Shown here: piece after piece, positions 18,066 through 28,100 of the stretch | Position numbering within the stretch: the first letter of the stretch is position 1 | Layout: each line of letters starts with the position of its first letter | Source: Clostridium_B lapidicellarium | Lineage (GTDB): Bacteria > Bacillota > Clostridia > Clostridiales > Clostridiaceae | NCBI RefSeq assembly: GCF_041224415.1 | Contig: NZ_JBGFFE010000005.1 | Location: forward strand, 62,001 to 126,000 | Reading direction: 5' to 3' | Length of the DNA stretch: 64,000 nt | Program-made: the position numbers and the translations under genes | Notes under the pieces: model-generated | The model's input: only the letters and a program-made list of their open reading frames with translations | Database searches by the model: none | What the model was told of the DNA's origin: nothing

Positions 18066-19916
18066 CTATTTTTTCAATTTATCCATTACATTGTGCTTTA
18101 ATATATAATCAGAATATCCAAGCTGATCCAGCACATTTTCCTTCTCTTTCCTAAGCCTGTCATTTTCAGCTGCTTTTTTCCCCGTCTTCATACTATAGTA
18201 TACATTATCCCCAGAAGAATAATAGTAATTTTTGTCTATAAAGGAACCATTCCTGAATATCACCCTTTGATTTATGGGGTTAAAAAGATCTTTGCCAAGC
18301 ATATCTTTTTCAGGCAGATTAAATAAATTGCAAACCGTGGGGTATACATCCATTTCTCCTCCATAAGTATTGTTTACACCTTTTACCGATTCATCGGGAA
18401 AATGTACCAGAAGAGGTACCTTCTGAAGTTTTTCCCAGTTTACATCGGAGGTAGAATTTATGTTTAAGAATTTAAGCAGCTGATTTCCCCTATCCTTAGG
18501 TACTGCATAGTGATCTCCGTAAAGTACTACAACTGAATTTTTAAGCGTTCCCCTTTCATCCAGAGAATCCAGAAACATACCCAGCTGTTGGTCCGTATAG
18601 TGTATTGCCTTTAAGTAGTTTCCAAGGAAAGTGCCATTCAAGCTTCCCACATCGAAATTTCCATATTTGTTCACCTGATCATACGGAAAATGACTGGTAA
18701 GTGTTATCAGGAAAGCGTAATAGGGAGACTTCATGCTGTCCAATTTTATTAGTGACTGGTTCAAAAAAGATCTGTCACTGAGACCCATACCTATTATCTC
18801 ATTTCCCCTGTAACTCTTCTCGCCGTAGAAGGTATCAAATCCAAATTTCTTATACATTATATTTCTATTCCAAAAATTTTCCCTAAAGGCATGAAAGGCT
18901 GCCGTGCTGTATCCCTTTTTTTTGAAATTTTCAGGCATAGCATGAAATCTATTACCCGAATACAAGAAATATGCCGACCCCGCAGAAGCCGGATAAAGTG
19001 AATTATTGGTCATGAACTCCGCATCAGAAGTACCTCCTGCCGCCACCTGATAATAAAAATTATTGAAATATTCAGATCTTCTGGCCCACCTGTTCAAATT
19101 TGGAGTTATTTCCTGTCCATTTACAGAAGCTCCCATTACAAATTCCTGGAGGGCTTCCACCTGTATCATTATAAGATTTTTACCCTCTGCAGAACCCTTT
19201 AAACTTTTTCCATCCGATTTATTATTATCAATAAATGTATTTATCTCATCTATCTTTTTTTCGGAATCAGGTACCAATTTCGTTATATTTGCTGAAACTG
19301 AATTATATATGTCAAGACAGTGATAATTCAATACACCCAATTTTCTAGTTATGTAGACTTTATTGTACATCGTACTCAATAGCCTGGGCTGTTCCCTTGA
19401 AAGCCCATAAAAGCTTTTAAAGTCCAAAACAACTCCAAATAAAAGAAGAAGCATAACCACCGGCAGCTTATAATCTGGAAAAACATTACTTCCGTACTGC
19501 CTGACGTACCTATTTATAAAGGGCACAATAAATGCAATGTCAAAAAAATACAGAAAATCCTTTATATTCATCAGGCTGGATACACTTGATTTTACAGCTC
19601 CTAGCTGGAATCCATTTGCAAGTACAGGAAGAGATATTATATCCTTAAAATATCTAAAATAAATAATATCACTTACTATAAAGGAGCTTATTACAATGTT
19701 AAATATATAGAGCATTCTGGAACGAGCCCCTGTATTGAAAAACAATGATATAGAAACTATAATCATCACCGAGGCAATAGTTGGAATGAAAAGTGAAACA
19801 AATTTCATATGTCCTGTTTCCAGATGTTTTCCATATACTAATATTTTGAAAGTTACACATACTATAAAAAATATTACATCCAAAAAATTTAAAAATAACA
19901 CATTTGATTTATCCAT
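18066..19916 (-). CDS. LTA synthase family membrane sulfatase-fold protein
   Basis: About 616 residues: five predicted membrane helices (residues about 5-190), then an extracellular sulfatase-like domain. The catalytic threonine is in AGGTSDAEF, the first metal-ligand Glu in IQVEALQEF, and the Asp/His ligands in LYGDHYAVP, as in LtaS. These enzymes transfer glycerol phosphate from phosphatidylglycerol to build lipoteichoic acid or to modify polymers. I chose ATG 19916 (AGAGGA ten bases upstream) over an ORF start 39 bases earlier. A promoter with perfect -10 lies 54 bp upstream. Confidence 0.85.
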   Translation of the reverse strand: MDKSNVLFLNFLDVIFFIVCVTFKILVYGKHLETGHMKFVSLFIPTIASVMIIVSISLFFNTGARSRMLYIFNIVISSFIVSDIIYFRYFKDIISLPVLANGFQLGAVKSSVSSLMNIKDFLYFFDIAFIVPFINRYVRQYGSNVFPDYKLPVVMLLLLFGVVLDFKSFYGLSREQPRLLSTMYNKVYITRKLGVLNYHCLDIYNSVSANITKLVPDSEKKIDEINTFIDNNKSDGKSLKGSAEGKNLIMIQVEALQEFVMGASVNGQEITPNLNRWARRSEYFNNFYYQVAAGGTSDAEFMTNNSLYPASAGSAYFLYSGNRFHAMPENFKKKGYSTAAFHAFRENFWNRNIMYKKFGFDTFYGEKSYRGNEIIGMGLSDRSFLNQSLIKLDSMKSPYYAFLITLTSHFPYDQVNKYGNFDVGSLNGTFLGNYLKAIHYTDQQLGMFLDSLDERGTLKNSVVVLYGDHYAVPKDRGNQLLKFLNINSTSDVNWEKLQKVPLLVHFPDESVKGVNNTYGGEMDVYPTVCNLFNLPEKDMLGKDLFNPINQRVIFRNGSFIDKNYYYSSGDNVYYSMKTGKKAAENDRLRKEKENVLDQLGYSDYILKHNVMDKLKK

Positions 19917-19969
19917 AATTAAATATCCTCTAAACTGATAAACTGAATACAACATTATTTAATACTAAA

Positions 19970-19998
19970 ATTATAAAACTAAACGGTAAAATTGTAAA
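19970..19998 (-). promoter_or_regulatory. Promoter of the LtaS-like gene
   Basis: Minus strand TTTACA (19998-19993), 17-bp spacer, TATAAT (19975-19970). Confidence 0.72.
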
Positions 19999-20036
19999 AC
20001 AATATGTAAACAATAATAAAAGATCTTTTATAGCTA

Positions 20037-20065
20037 TTTACATAGATGCCATAGTGTAGCATAAT
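20037..20065 (+). promoter_or_regulatory. Promoter of the 20112 gene and rlmD
   Basis: TTTACA (20037-20042), 17-bp spacer, CATAAT (20060-20065), 47 bp upstream of the start codon. It is divergent from the LtaS-like promoter. Confidence 0.65.
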
Positions 20066-20111
20066 ATATTTGTCATGTAAAAGCTAAAAAGAAGAAGGAG
20101 GCATACATTCC

Positions 20112-20660
20112 ATGGGAGAAAACAAGGATGATAATAAATTTTCAGTAGATGAAAAAGCAAAAAAGCAGTTTTTGGAAGAACTGAAAAGTAAAAATATGGA
20201 GGAGAAGAAAAAACTAGAAGAATCTAAGAAAGAGGAAAAAGAAGATAAAAAGCCTGAAGCTAAAGATACCATGAAAGAGGACAATAAAGACAAAACCGAT
20301 GACACTAAGATAAATAATTTTGAAAAGGACACTGCCAAAATCAAACCTTCAGACGTCAAAGAAAATACCAATTCAGATAAAAACTCAAATAAGAAAAAGA
20401 GTCTGATACCGCAGAATCTAAAACTCTCAGTTATAGATACGGCTGTACCAGCTGTAATTTCATTGGCCCTACTTTATTTATTTGACCTTATTTTAAGGCT
20501 TCTGTTCGGATATTATATAGCAGATATGAAGGGTATGTATATAATATTGTTCCTAATTGTATTAGTACTGTATCCTGTTATAATGAGAAGCTGCAAATTC
20601 AGAAAGACTTTAGGTGAAAAATTTACTAAAGCATCAAAAAAGGAGCAGATTGGAAATTGA
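20112..20660 (+). CDS. Charged membrane protein of unknown function
   Basis: 182 residues. The first roughly 100 are highly charged, rich in Lys, Glu and Asp, and probably extended or coiled-coil. Two hydrophobic segments follow (about residues 112-135 and 145-162) and then a basic tail. I do not recognise a family; the layout suggests a cytoplasmic charged domain tethered to the membrane. AAGGAGG stands 11 bases before the ATG. The stop codon overlaps the TTG start of rlmD, so the two are cotranscribed and coupled. Confidence 0.7.
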   Translation: MGENKDDNKFSVDEKAKKQFLEELKSKNMEEKKKLEESKKEEKEDKKPEAKDTMKEDNKDKTDDTKINNFEKDTAKIKPSDVKENTNSDKNSNKKKSLIPQNLKLSVIDTAVPAVISLALLYLFDLILRLLFGYYIADMKGMYIILFLIVLVLYPVIMRSCKFRKTLGEKFTKASKKEQIGN

Positions 20661-22018
20661 AAAAGGGAAATCAATATGAATTTTCCATAGAGGAATCACA
20701 ATTCCCAGCAATGGGAATTGCACAAAGGGATGGATTGAAAGTATATATAAAAAACTCAGTACCTGGTCAGAAAATAAAAGGTCAGATTACGAAAAAAAGA
20801 AATGGATATGCAGAAGCTAAAATAATTGAAATAATTGAAAATGTAAATTATGCAATAGATCCGGCCTGCCCCCACTTCAACCTCTGCGGCGGATGTAATT
20901 TTCAGTTTATACCCTATGATATGCAGGTCAAATTAAAAATGCGGCAGGTTTTGGATCTTTTCCAGCAATCATCTATTAAAAATTTTAAATTCCTGGGTAT
21001 AGAAAAAAGCCCTGATAAATTTCAATACAGAAATAAAATGGAATTTACCTTTGGAGATGAACAAAAGGGTGGACCTCTTACCCTGGGAATGCACATGAAA
21101 GGAAAGGCATTCGGGATTGTGAATGCTGACAGATGTAAAATAGTCGATGAGGATTTCAATCTCATCTTAAATAAAACTGTACTCTATTTCAGGGAAAAAA
21201 AGCTGTCCTACTACAGGGTTCGAAGCCATAGAGGATTCCTGAGAAATCTGGTAATCAGAAAAGGAAAAAATACGGGGGAAATACTGATAAACATTGTAAC
21301 TACTTCGCAAATTGATTTCGATTTCACTGAAATAACTGAAATATTAAAGGATTTAAATTACAGCGGCAAATTAAAGGGTATACTTCACACTATAAATGAC
21401 AGTCTGTCAGATACAGTAAAAAACGACTCTATTGAAATACTATATGGAAACGGTTTTATAATTGAAAAAATTTTGGGATTGAAATTTAAAATCTACCCGC
21501 AATCCTTTTTTCAGACCAATTCCCGTGGTACTGAAAAATTATACGATATAATAAAAAATTTCATAGGGGATTCTTCATCAAAGACAATTTTCGACCTTTA
21601 CTGCGGCACTGGAACCATAGCACAAATACTGTCTTCCCATGCAAAAAAAGTGATAGGCGTAGAACTGGTAAAGGAAGCTGTGAAATCTGCCAGGGAAAAT
21701 GCAGTATTGAACAATATAGAAAATTGTAGTTTTATAGCGGGAGATGTGCTTAACGTAATAAAAACCCTGGAGGACAAACCTGACATAATAGTACTCGATC
21801 CCCCAAGGCCTGGAATCAATCCCAAAGCAATCAAACAGATTACAGCTTTCAATGCTTCACAGATAGTTTACATATCCTGCAACCCAAAATCTCTTGTAAA
21901 TGACCTGAACTCATTTATTGGTTCCGGATATAAATTAGACAAGGTAAAACTGATGGATATGTTCCCGCACACCGCCCACGTTGAGACGTGCGTATTGATG
22001 TCAAGGGTAAAAAAGTAA
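20657..22018 (+). CDS. rlmD: 23S rRNA (uracil-5-)-methyltransferase RlmD/RumA type
   Basis: SAM-dependent enzyme making 5-methyluridine in rRNA, 453 residues. An N-terminal TRAM domain (about 10-65) is followed by the iron-sulfur cysteines CPHFNLCGGC (about 74-83). The catalytic fold has FDLYCGTGT (SAM binding), DPPRPG and the nucleophile Cys in YISCNPKSL. The final residues, HTAHVETCVLMSRVKK, are complete, but the DNA encoding them probably came with the inserted element, which appears to have regenerated the 3' end. The start is TTG. This is a known target site for serine-recombinase elements. Confidence 0.93.
   Translation: MKKGNQYEFSIEESQFPAMGIAQRDGLKVYIKNSVPGQKIKGQITKKRNGYAEAKIIEIIENVNYAIDPACPHFNLCGGCNFQFIPYDMQVKLKMRQVLDLFQQSSIKNFKFLGIEKSPDKFQYRNKMEFTFGDEQKGGPLTLGMHMKGKAFGIVNADRCKIVDEDFNLILNKTVLYFREKKLSYYRVRSHRGFLRNLVIRKGKNTGEILINIVTTSQIDFDFTEITEILKDLNYSGKLKGILHTINDSLSDTVKNDSIEILYGNGFIIEKILGLKFKIYPQSFFQTNSRGTEKLYDIIKNFIGDSSSKTIFDLYCGTGTIAQILSSHAKKVIGVELVKEAVKSARENAVLNNIENCSFIAGDVLNVIKTLEDKPDIIVLDPPRPGINPKAIKQITAFNASQIVYISCNPKSLVNDLNSFIGSGYKLDKVKLMDMFPHTAHVETCVLMSRVKK
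21979..22003. other. Candidate attL site at the 3' end of rlmD
   Basis: The composition changes here from AT-rich host to GC-richer acquired DNA, while the rlmD reading frame is preserved. The segment CACGTTGAGACGTG (21979-21992) encodes the conserved HVET of RlmD and is the likely crossover region. Inferred from the composition break and from known use of rumA as an integration site; the partner site is not in the window. Confidence 0.5.
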
Positions 22019-22290
22019 CGGCTGAAAAGCCTTTGATTTCAGGGCGCTTACGGGGTTGATGACTAATTCTGCTGACTGGAGCAAGTTGCTTTGTGGAAAC
22101 TTATCTACGGAGCGCTTCTGAAGCTGTTCCAGAATTCTGTCACATAGTTGAGTTGCCAGATTAGATGTTAGCCTTTGAGGCAGTGGATTAGATGTTTTTT
22201 GATGCTGCGTGTCGAGGATAGATGTCAGGAAATGCAGTCGCGAAATTTATCATTTCTTTTTTGGAATAGTAAAAAGGGGAGGGCTCAGCT
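22019..22290. other. Non-coding junction region, no gene seen
   Basis: No supported gene. It contains a coding-looking stretch without a start codon (about 22026-22115) and three loosely similar GATTAGATGT/GATAGATGT words (22160-22225). It ends with a GGGGAGGG ribosome site before the composite ORF. It is probably element-end sequence between attL and the first cargo gene. Confidence 0.4.
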
Positions 22291-23106
22291 GTGGAGTACG
22301 TAGTAGCCGGAATATGTATTGTAGCAGCTATGATTATCTGCGCAGTATTTATTTATAGGTCAAGAAAGAAAAATGAGAAAGCTCCCTCATCTGCAGTAAA
22401 ATCTATTACTGATGATAAATCAGCTAGACTGCTGACAGTGGAGAACGAGCCACAAGAGGTGGCATTCCGATGGAGATGCTTCCGGCTGAATCAATACCAG
22501 CCGGATCGAAAAGCAGATAATCCAATTTCGTTTTTGAAGGGTTTCCGCGGATATCTGCATACGGACGGTTACCAGGCCTACGGAAAGCTGGAAAATGTTA
22601 CGCTGGTCGGCTGCTGGGCTCATGCGCGGCGGAAATTTGACAAGGCAGTAAAAGCTTTGCCAAAGTCCCAGCAGAAAACATCTTCCGCTGGAATCGGGCT
22701 GCTGTACTGCAGCAGGCTTTTTGAAATAGAAAACAGGATCGCGGAACTGTCGCCAGAGGAGCGGAAAAAGCAGCGGCAGAGTCAGGCAAAACCGATTCTG
22801 GACGCCATCCTGGCATGGGTAAAGACGAGAAACGCGGCGCCGAAGTCCGCCCTCGGCCAGGCACTGCACTATCTTGTGGAACAGTGGCCGCGTCTCATTC
22901 ATTATCTGGATGATGGGCGGCTGGAAATCAGCAACAACCTTGCCGGAGTTGGACGCGAAAGCATCCTGCAATGGATCAATAAGCGTAATATGCCTGCCTA
23001 TAAGGTCGGCAGGCTTTGGAAATTCAAATTGTCCGAAATTGACAAATGGATCAGATCCGGCGGCGCATCAGAAGAAAGCAATACGGAAGATAATGAACAG
23101 GCTTAA
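22291..23106 (+). pseudogene. Composite ORF: membrane leader, IS66 transposase fragment and HTH tail
   Basis: An open frame of 271 codons that joins three unrelated pieces. Residues 1-65 have one membrane span (about 3-22) and a charged linker of unknown origin. Residues 66-218 match the core of an IS66 TnpC transposase (LHTDGYQAY with a catalytic Asp, GCWAHARRKFD, and EISNNLA with the catalytic Glu). From residue 219 the sequence switches abruptly to the C-terminal half of an excisionase-type HTH, AGVGRESILQWI, KVGR and SEIDKWI, which aligns with the intact HTH gene at 58202. The natural HTH gene has thus lost its first 20-odd codons. Start GTG with GGGGAGGG upstream. Whether a protein is made is unknown. 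Confidence 0.72.
22486..22944 (+). mobile_element. IS66-family transposase (tnpC) remnant
   Basis: The segment encodes about 153 residues of IS66 TnpC from the catalytic core to EISNNLA. The normal continuation (ERSIKPF and so on) is missing, as are the N-terminal half, the accessory orfA/orfB genes and terminal inverted repeats. It is inactive and lies in frame between two foreign sequences. Confidence 0.78.
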
Positions 23107-23124
23107 AGGAGGGAAAATCCGTTT

Positions 23125-25110
23125 GTGGAAAAACTTATAGACATTCAGAGCGGTCCGGTGGCCTCTCTTTTGGATTTGCTTCTTAAGGATAAATCAACAA
23201 AGAAAAATATTATCTGGGCAACCGATACCTATGAGAAACTTGGACGTGGCTTCACCTATAAGGACCATATAAGCCGCAGCCTCCTTCTACAGAATGCGGA
23301 CATCATCAAGCCGAGAATCCAGAAGACGCAGGAGGCACAGCAGGAACGTACACGAAAAAAAGCCGAGGTTTTCACCCCAGCGTGGCTGTGTAACTTGATG
23401 AACAATGATTGCGATAAAGAGTGGTTTGGCAGGAAATATGTATTCAATGCAGAAAACGACGACCACACATGGACGGTTGCTGAAGAACCGATCGAGTTTC
23501 CAAAAAGAAAGACTTGGAAACATTATGTGGATTCACGGCGGCTGGAAATCACCTGCGGAGAAGCGCCTTATCTTGTATCCCGCTACGATGTGTCAACAGG
23601 GCAGCTTATCGTCCCGCCAAAGCGCCGGATTGGGCAGCTCGACCGGAAACTTCGGGTCGTGAATGAAAATGCCGAAAACTATGACGAGTGGGTCAAATGG
23701 GCAATCCGGGCGTTCGAGGCGTCCTACGGGTACGAGTATCAGGGTGACAGTCTTCTGATAGCGAGAATCAATTTGCTCCTAACATTTATCGACTACTATC
23801 AGGAACGGTGGGACAAGGAACCCGACGAGAAGCTGCTTCAGACAGTGGCGAATAAAATTGTATGGAACGTCTGGCAGATGGACGGCCTGAAAGACACTAT
23901 CCCGCTCGGAAAACCGTACGAGGAATTCCAGCAGCTAACGCTTTTCGATATGTATTCTGAAATGACAGATATGGCAGATAATGAACCTGAAGCTATACCG
24001 TGCAAAATATACAACTGGAGAAGAGATAATTCCATTCTTTTCAACAAACTAAAGGAGATGAAAGTCATGGAACATAAACTTTTCGATTTTGTAATTGGAA
24101 ATCCACCATATAATGAGGACTTTGAGAATTCAGGAGAAAATGGAAATTATGCGAAGCCTGTATATAACCAGTTTATGGATGCGGTTTATAAAATAGCTGA
24201 TAAAGTGGAACTGATTCATCCGGCACGTTTCCTTTTCAATGCTGGCAGTACACCTAAAGTCTGGAATGAGAAAATGCTTAATGACGAACATTTTAAAGTT
24301 CTTCAATATGAGCCAAACAGTACTGCGGTATTCCCTAATACGGATATTAAGGGAGGCGTTGCAATAACATACCATGACAATTTTAAGACTTTTGAATCCA
24401 TCGGAATATTTACTGCATTTCCGGAACTGAATGAGATTGTTAAAAAAGCAAGAGCAGTAAACGAAAATAAAAGTATTGCATCCATGATTTATACCCAAGT
24501 AAAATTCGACCTAGACGCGCTCTATGCAGATTATCCCGAGTATAAAAGCATTCTCGGTTCAAAAGGAAAGGACCGCCGTTTCAGAAATAATATTTTTGAA
24601 AAAGTTGCACTATTCACTGACGAGAAAAAAGATGAAGATGATTTAAGAATACTTGGTATTTTGAAGAATAAGCGAACATGGAAATACATTTCCCGCAAAT
24701 ACGTGGATATGTCCCATGAGAATCTAAAGCTATGGAAAGTGCTTGTGCCAAGAGCAAACGGTTCAGGTGCACTTGGTGAAGTATTATCTACGCCGTTAAT
24801 CGGCGAGCCGTTAATCGGCTATACACAGTCATTTATTGGAATTGGCTCATTTCATACTGAGTTAGAAGCTAATGCCTTGTTACAGTATGTAAAAAGCAAA
24901 TTTGCGCGCGTTCTGTTAGGTGTACTTAAAGTCACCCAAGACAATGATAGTGGCGTTTGGAAGTTGATACCACTCCAAGATTACACTTCAAATTCCGATA
25001 TCGACTGGTCAAAATCCATTCATGAAATTGATTTACAGCTGTACCGCAAGTATGGGCTTGATGAAAAGGAGATAGCCTTTATTGAATCGCATGTAAAGGA
25101 GATGGCGTGA
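23125..25110 (+). CDS. Eco57I-like DNA methyltransferase subunit with variant motif I
   Basis: A 661-residue putative N6-adenine methylase. The N-terminal FTPAW (83-87) resembles motif X. The SAM-binding motif I is not the usual DPACGSG but TCGEAPYL (143-150) followed by SRYD. The catalytic motif IV NPPY is intact (326-329), and LIHPARFLF follows. The C-terminal third probably recognises DNA. Start GTG with GGAGG 12 bases upstream; the stop overlaps the next gene, a helicase-nuclease protein, so the two form an operon and presumably one restriction-modification-like system. The preceding gene is a broken excisionase-type HTH, matching the arrangement of the hsd operon at 58.2 kb. Confidence 0.8.
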   Translation: MEKLIDIQSGPVASLLDLLLKDKSTKKNIIWATDTYEKLGRGFTYKDHISRSLLLQNADIIKPRIQKTQEAQQERTRKKAEVFTPAWLCNLMNNDCDKEWFGRKYVFNAENDDHTWTVAEEPIEFPKRKTWKHYVDSRRLEITCGEAPYLVSRYDVSTGQLIVPPKRRIGQLDRKLRVVNENAENYDEWVKWAIRAFEASYGYEYQGDSLLIARINLLLTFIDYYQERWDKEPDEKLLQTVANKIVWNVWQMDGLKDTIPLGKPYEEFQQLTLFDMYSEMTDMADNEPEAIPCKIYNWRRDNSILFNKLKEMKVMEHKLFDFVIGNPPYNEDFENSGENGNYAKPVYNQFMDAVYKIADKVELIHPARFLFNAGSTPKVWNEKMLNDEHFKVLQYEPNSTAVFPNTDIKGGVAITYHDNFKTFESIGIFTAFPELNEIVKKARAVNENKSIASMIYTQVKFDLDALYADYPEYKSILGSKGKDRRFRNNIFEKVALFTDEKKDEDDLRILGILKNKRTWKYISRKYVDMSHENLKLWKVLVPRANGSGALGEVLSTPLIGEPLIGYTQSFIGIGSFHTELEANALLQYVKSKFARVLLGVLKVTQDNDSGVWKLIPLQDYTSNSDIDWSKSIHEIDLQLYRKYGLDEKEIAFIESHVKEMA

Positions 25111-28100
25111 TGGCGGGCATCAAAATCCAAACAGCTTATCCAGTCGTTCCCCAATGCTATGCGTATACCACGCCGGGAGTGCCTGCGCACGACGGCTGGA
25201 CAAAAATCGGCTTTACGGAGCGGGATGTGGAAACCCGCATCAAAGAGCAGACGCATACCGTCGGCGTGCCGCATAAAACATGGTGGCATCTGCGCGCCGC
25301 ATATATGACGGAACCATTCGGAACCTTTACAGATAAAGACTTTCATGCCTATTTGAAGAAGCTTAGCGTCGATCGTGAGGAAGGCACGGAGTGGTTCTGC
25401 ATTGCGCCCAATACCGCAAAGGGTGATTTTGTTGATTTTACCCAGAATCACGGTGTTGTTTCCGATGATGACGCGGACGCGGTCATTCCGTATAAGCTCC
25501 GCGATGAGCAGAACAAAGCGGTTGAGATAGCACTTGATTATTTCAAATCTCACAGCAATGGTGAATTTTTATGGAATGCAAAGCCACGTTTTGGCAAGAC
25601 GCTTTCGGCTTATGACCTGTGCAAAAGGCTTGATGCGACGAATATTCTTATTGTGACGAACCGCCCGGCAATTGCAAATTCATGGTATTCGGACTATGAG
25701 ACGTTTTTCGGCCCGCAGTCCGGCTATCTGTTTGTCAGCAACGTGGACGGCATTAAAGACAAAAAATATGTGATGAGCCGTCAGGAGTATCTTGACAAAG
25801 TGCTGGATGGAAATAGCCATGCCAAAGGCTGCATCGAATTTGTGAGCCTGCAGGATCTGAAAGGTTCCCTCTATTTCGGAGGGCAGTATGATAAGTTGTC
25901 AGAAGTAAGCGCAGACAAAGGCTTAAACTGGGATATTATGATTGTAGATGAGGCGCATGAAGGTGTCGATACCTACAAGACAGATACCGCTTTTAATCAT
26001 ATTAAGCGTAAATGGACGTTGCATCTTTCTGGTACGCCGTTTAAGGCATTGGCAAATGACAAATTTGCGGAAGATGCGATTTTCAACTGGACGTATGCGG
26101 ACGAACAAAAGAAAAAGCGTGATTGGAATGATTCCAGCGAAATTGAGAACCCGTATGAAAACCTTCCACGGCTTAGTCTGTTTACATACCAGATGTCGGA
26201 TATCATCCGCGACAAGGTAAAACAGGGTGTTGTGCTTGCAGACAATGATGTTGAAGAATATGCTTTCGACTTGAATGAGTTCTTCAAGACGAACGAATCC
26301 GGAAAGTTCATACATGACGCGGATGTGGACAAGTTCCTTGATGCACTAACACGTCAGGAGAAGTTCCCGTTTTCTACCCCGGAGCTGCGAAACGAGCTAA
26401 AACATACGTTCTGGCTGCTGAATCGCGTAGCAAGTGCTAAGGCTTTGGCAAAGAAACTGGAGCTTCATCCTGTGTTTAAGGATTATCACATTATTCTTGC
26501 AGCAGGCGACGGCAAGCTGGACGACGATGATGAAAACGAGAAGGCATTCGACCGTGTCACAAAGGCCATCAAAGAATACGATAAGACCATTACTCTGTCT
26601 GTTGGCCAGCTGACGACCGGCGTCACGATCCCGGAGTGGACGGCTGTGCTGATGCTTTCGAACATGGCAAGCCCGGCACTGTACATGCAGGCCGCTTTCC
26701 GCGCTCAAAATCCGTGCCTGTTTCATGATGCACAGGGCAACTCTTACAGAAAACAGAACGCTTATGTCTTTGACTTTGATCCGGCGCGTACACTGACGAT
26801 ATTTGAAAAGTTCGCCAATGACCTGATTCCTGAAACAGCGGGCGACAAAGGAGACTTCGACCAGCGTAAGAAGCATGTCCGTGAGCTTCTAAATTTTTTC
26901 CCTGTTTATGGCGAGGATGACCAGGGATCTATGATAGAACTGGATGCCGAGTCTGTTCTCACCATTCCGCGGCACATCCATGCCAAGGAAGTCGTAGAGC
27001 GCGGTTTCATGTCGAACTTCCTTTTCGCCAACATTTCCGGCATTTTTGGGGCGCCGAAAGAGATCATCGATCTTATCAATGGCATGCAGGCAATTGAGGA
27101 ACCCAAAACGCTGGCGCCTGTCGAGGTTGACGAAGGGACAGCTGATAAGCTAAATCTTAATGAAAAAGGTAACGTGGAAGTCCCGAAGGAACAGGTTATC
27201 GGCACGGCAAGCGAGCTTTTCGGAGACAAAGTATATGGGGATGTCGATCAAAAGCTGGCAGCTGCAGTTGAGGACATCACCAAACAGGTTGAGATGACAA
27301 AGGATCCAAAGAAGGATGAACTGAAGGAACTTCGCGAAAAATTTTCCAAGCCTATAGCCAATACGCTTATAGACTCAGCAAAAACGCAGTATGGCCATGA
27401 CCTGAAAAAATCTACACAGAATCAGATGGAGCGGAAAATTCAGGATACCACGGACACTGTAGTCAACCATGAATACGGTGATTACGCTATCCGCAATCAC
27501 CAGCTTGTCAAAGAACGTAAAGACAAAATCGCCGATGCACAAAAATCAGGCGCTCCCATGTCGGAAATCTCAAAGCTTGATGAAGAATATAAGAAACGAA
27601 GCATTAAAGAATATAATAGCATGGTAAACAGCATATACCAAAAGCTCCACAGTAATGAAACCGTCAAGAAGGCAGCGGAAACCATCGTCAAAACAGTAGA
27701 GACGGAAAAACTTAATAATAAGAAAGATTCTATTGAAGGCAGCGTGAGGGATCACCTGCGTGGCTTTTCCCGCACCATACCTGCATTTCTTATGGCCTAT
27801 GGTGATGAAAATACGGCACTGGCAAATTTCGATTCACTCGTACCAGCTGATGTATTTTGGGAAGTAACGGTTAATCCGCAGAGCGGAGAAGGCGTTACGC
27901 TGGAGCAGTTCCGCTTGCTGCGTGATGGCGGCGACTACTATCAAAAGGATGAAAATGGAAACAAAATTCGAGACGAGGAACACAAGAAACATTTTGACGG
28001 CCATCTGTTTGATGAAGTTGTCTTTAATGATGCAGTTCTGGAATTTATGAAGAAACGCGCCAAACTGGCCGATTACTTTAATGAGACCAGCAAAGGTGAC

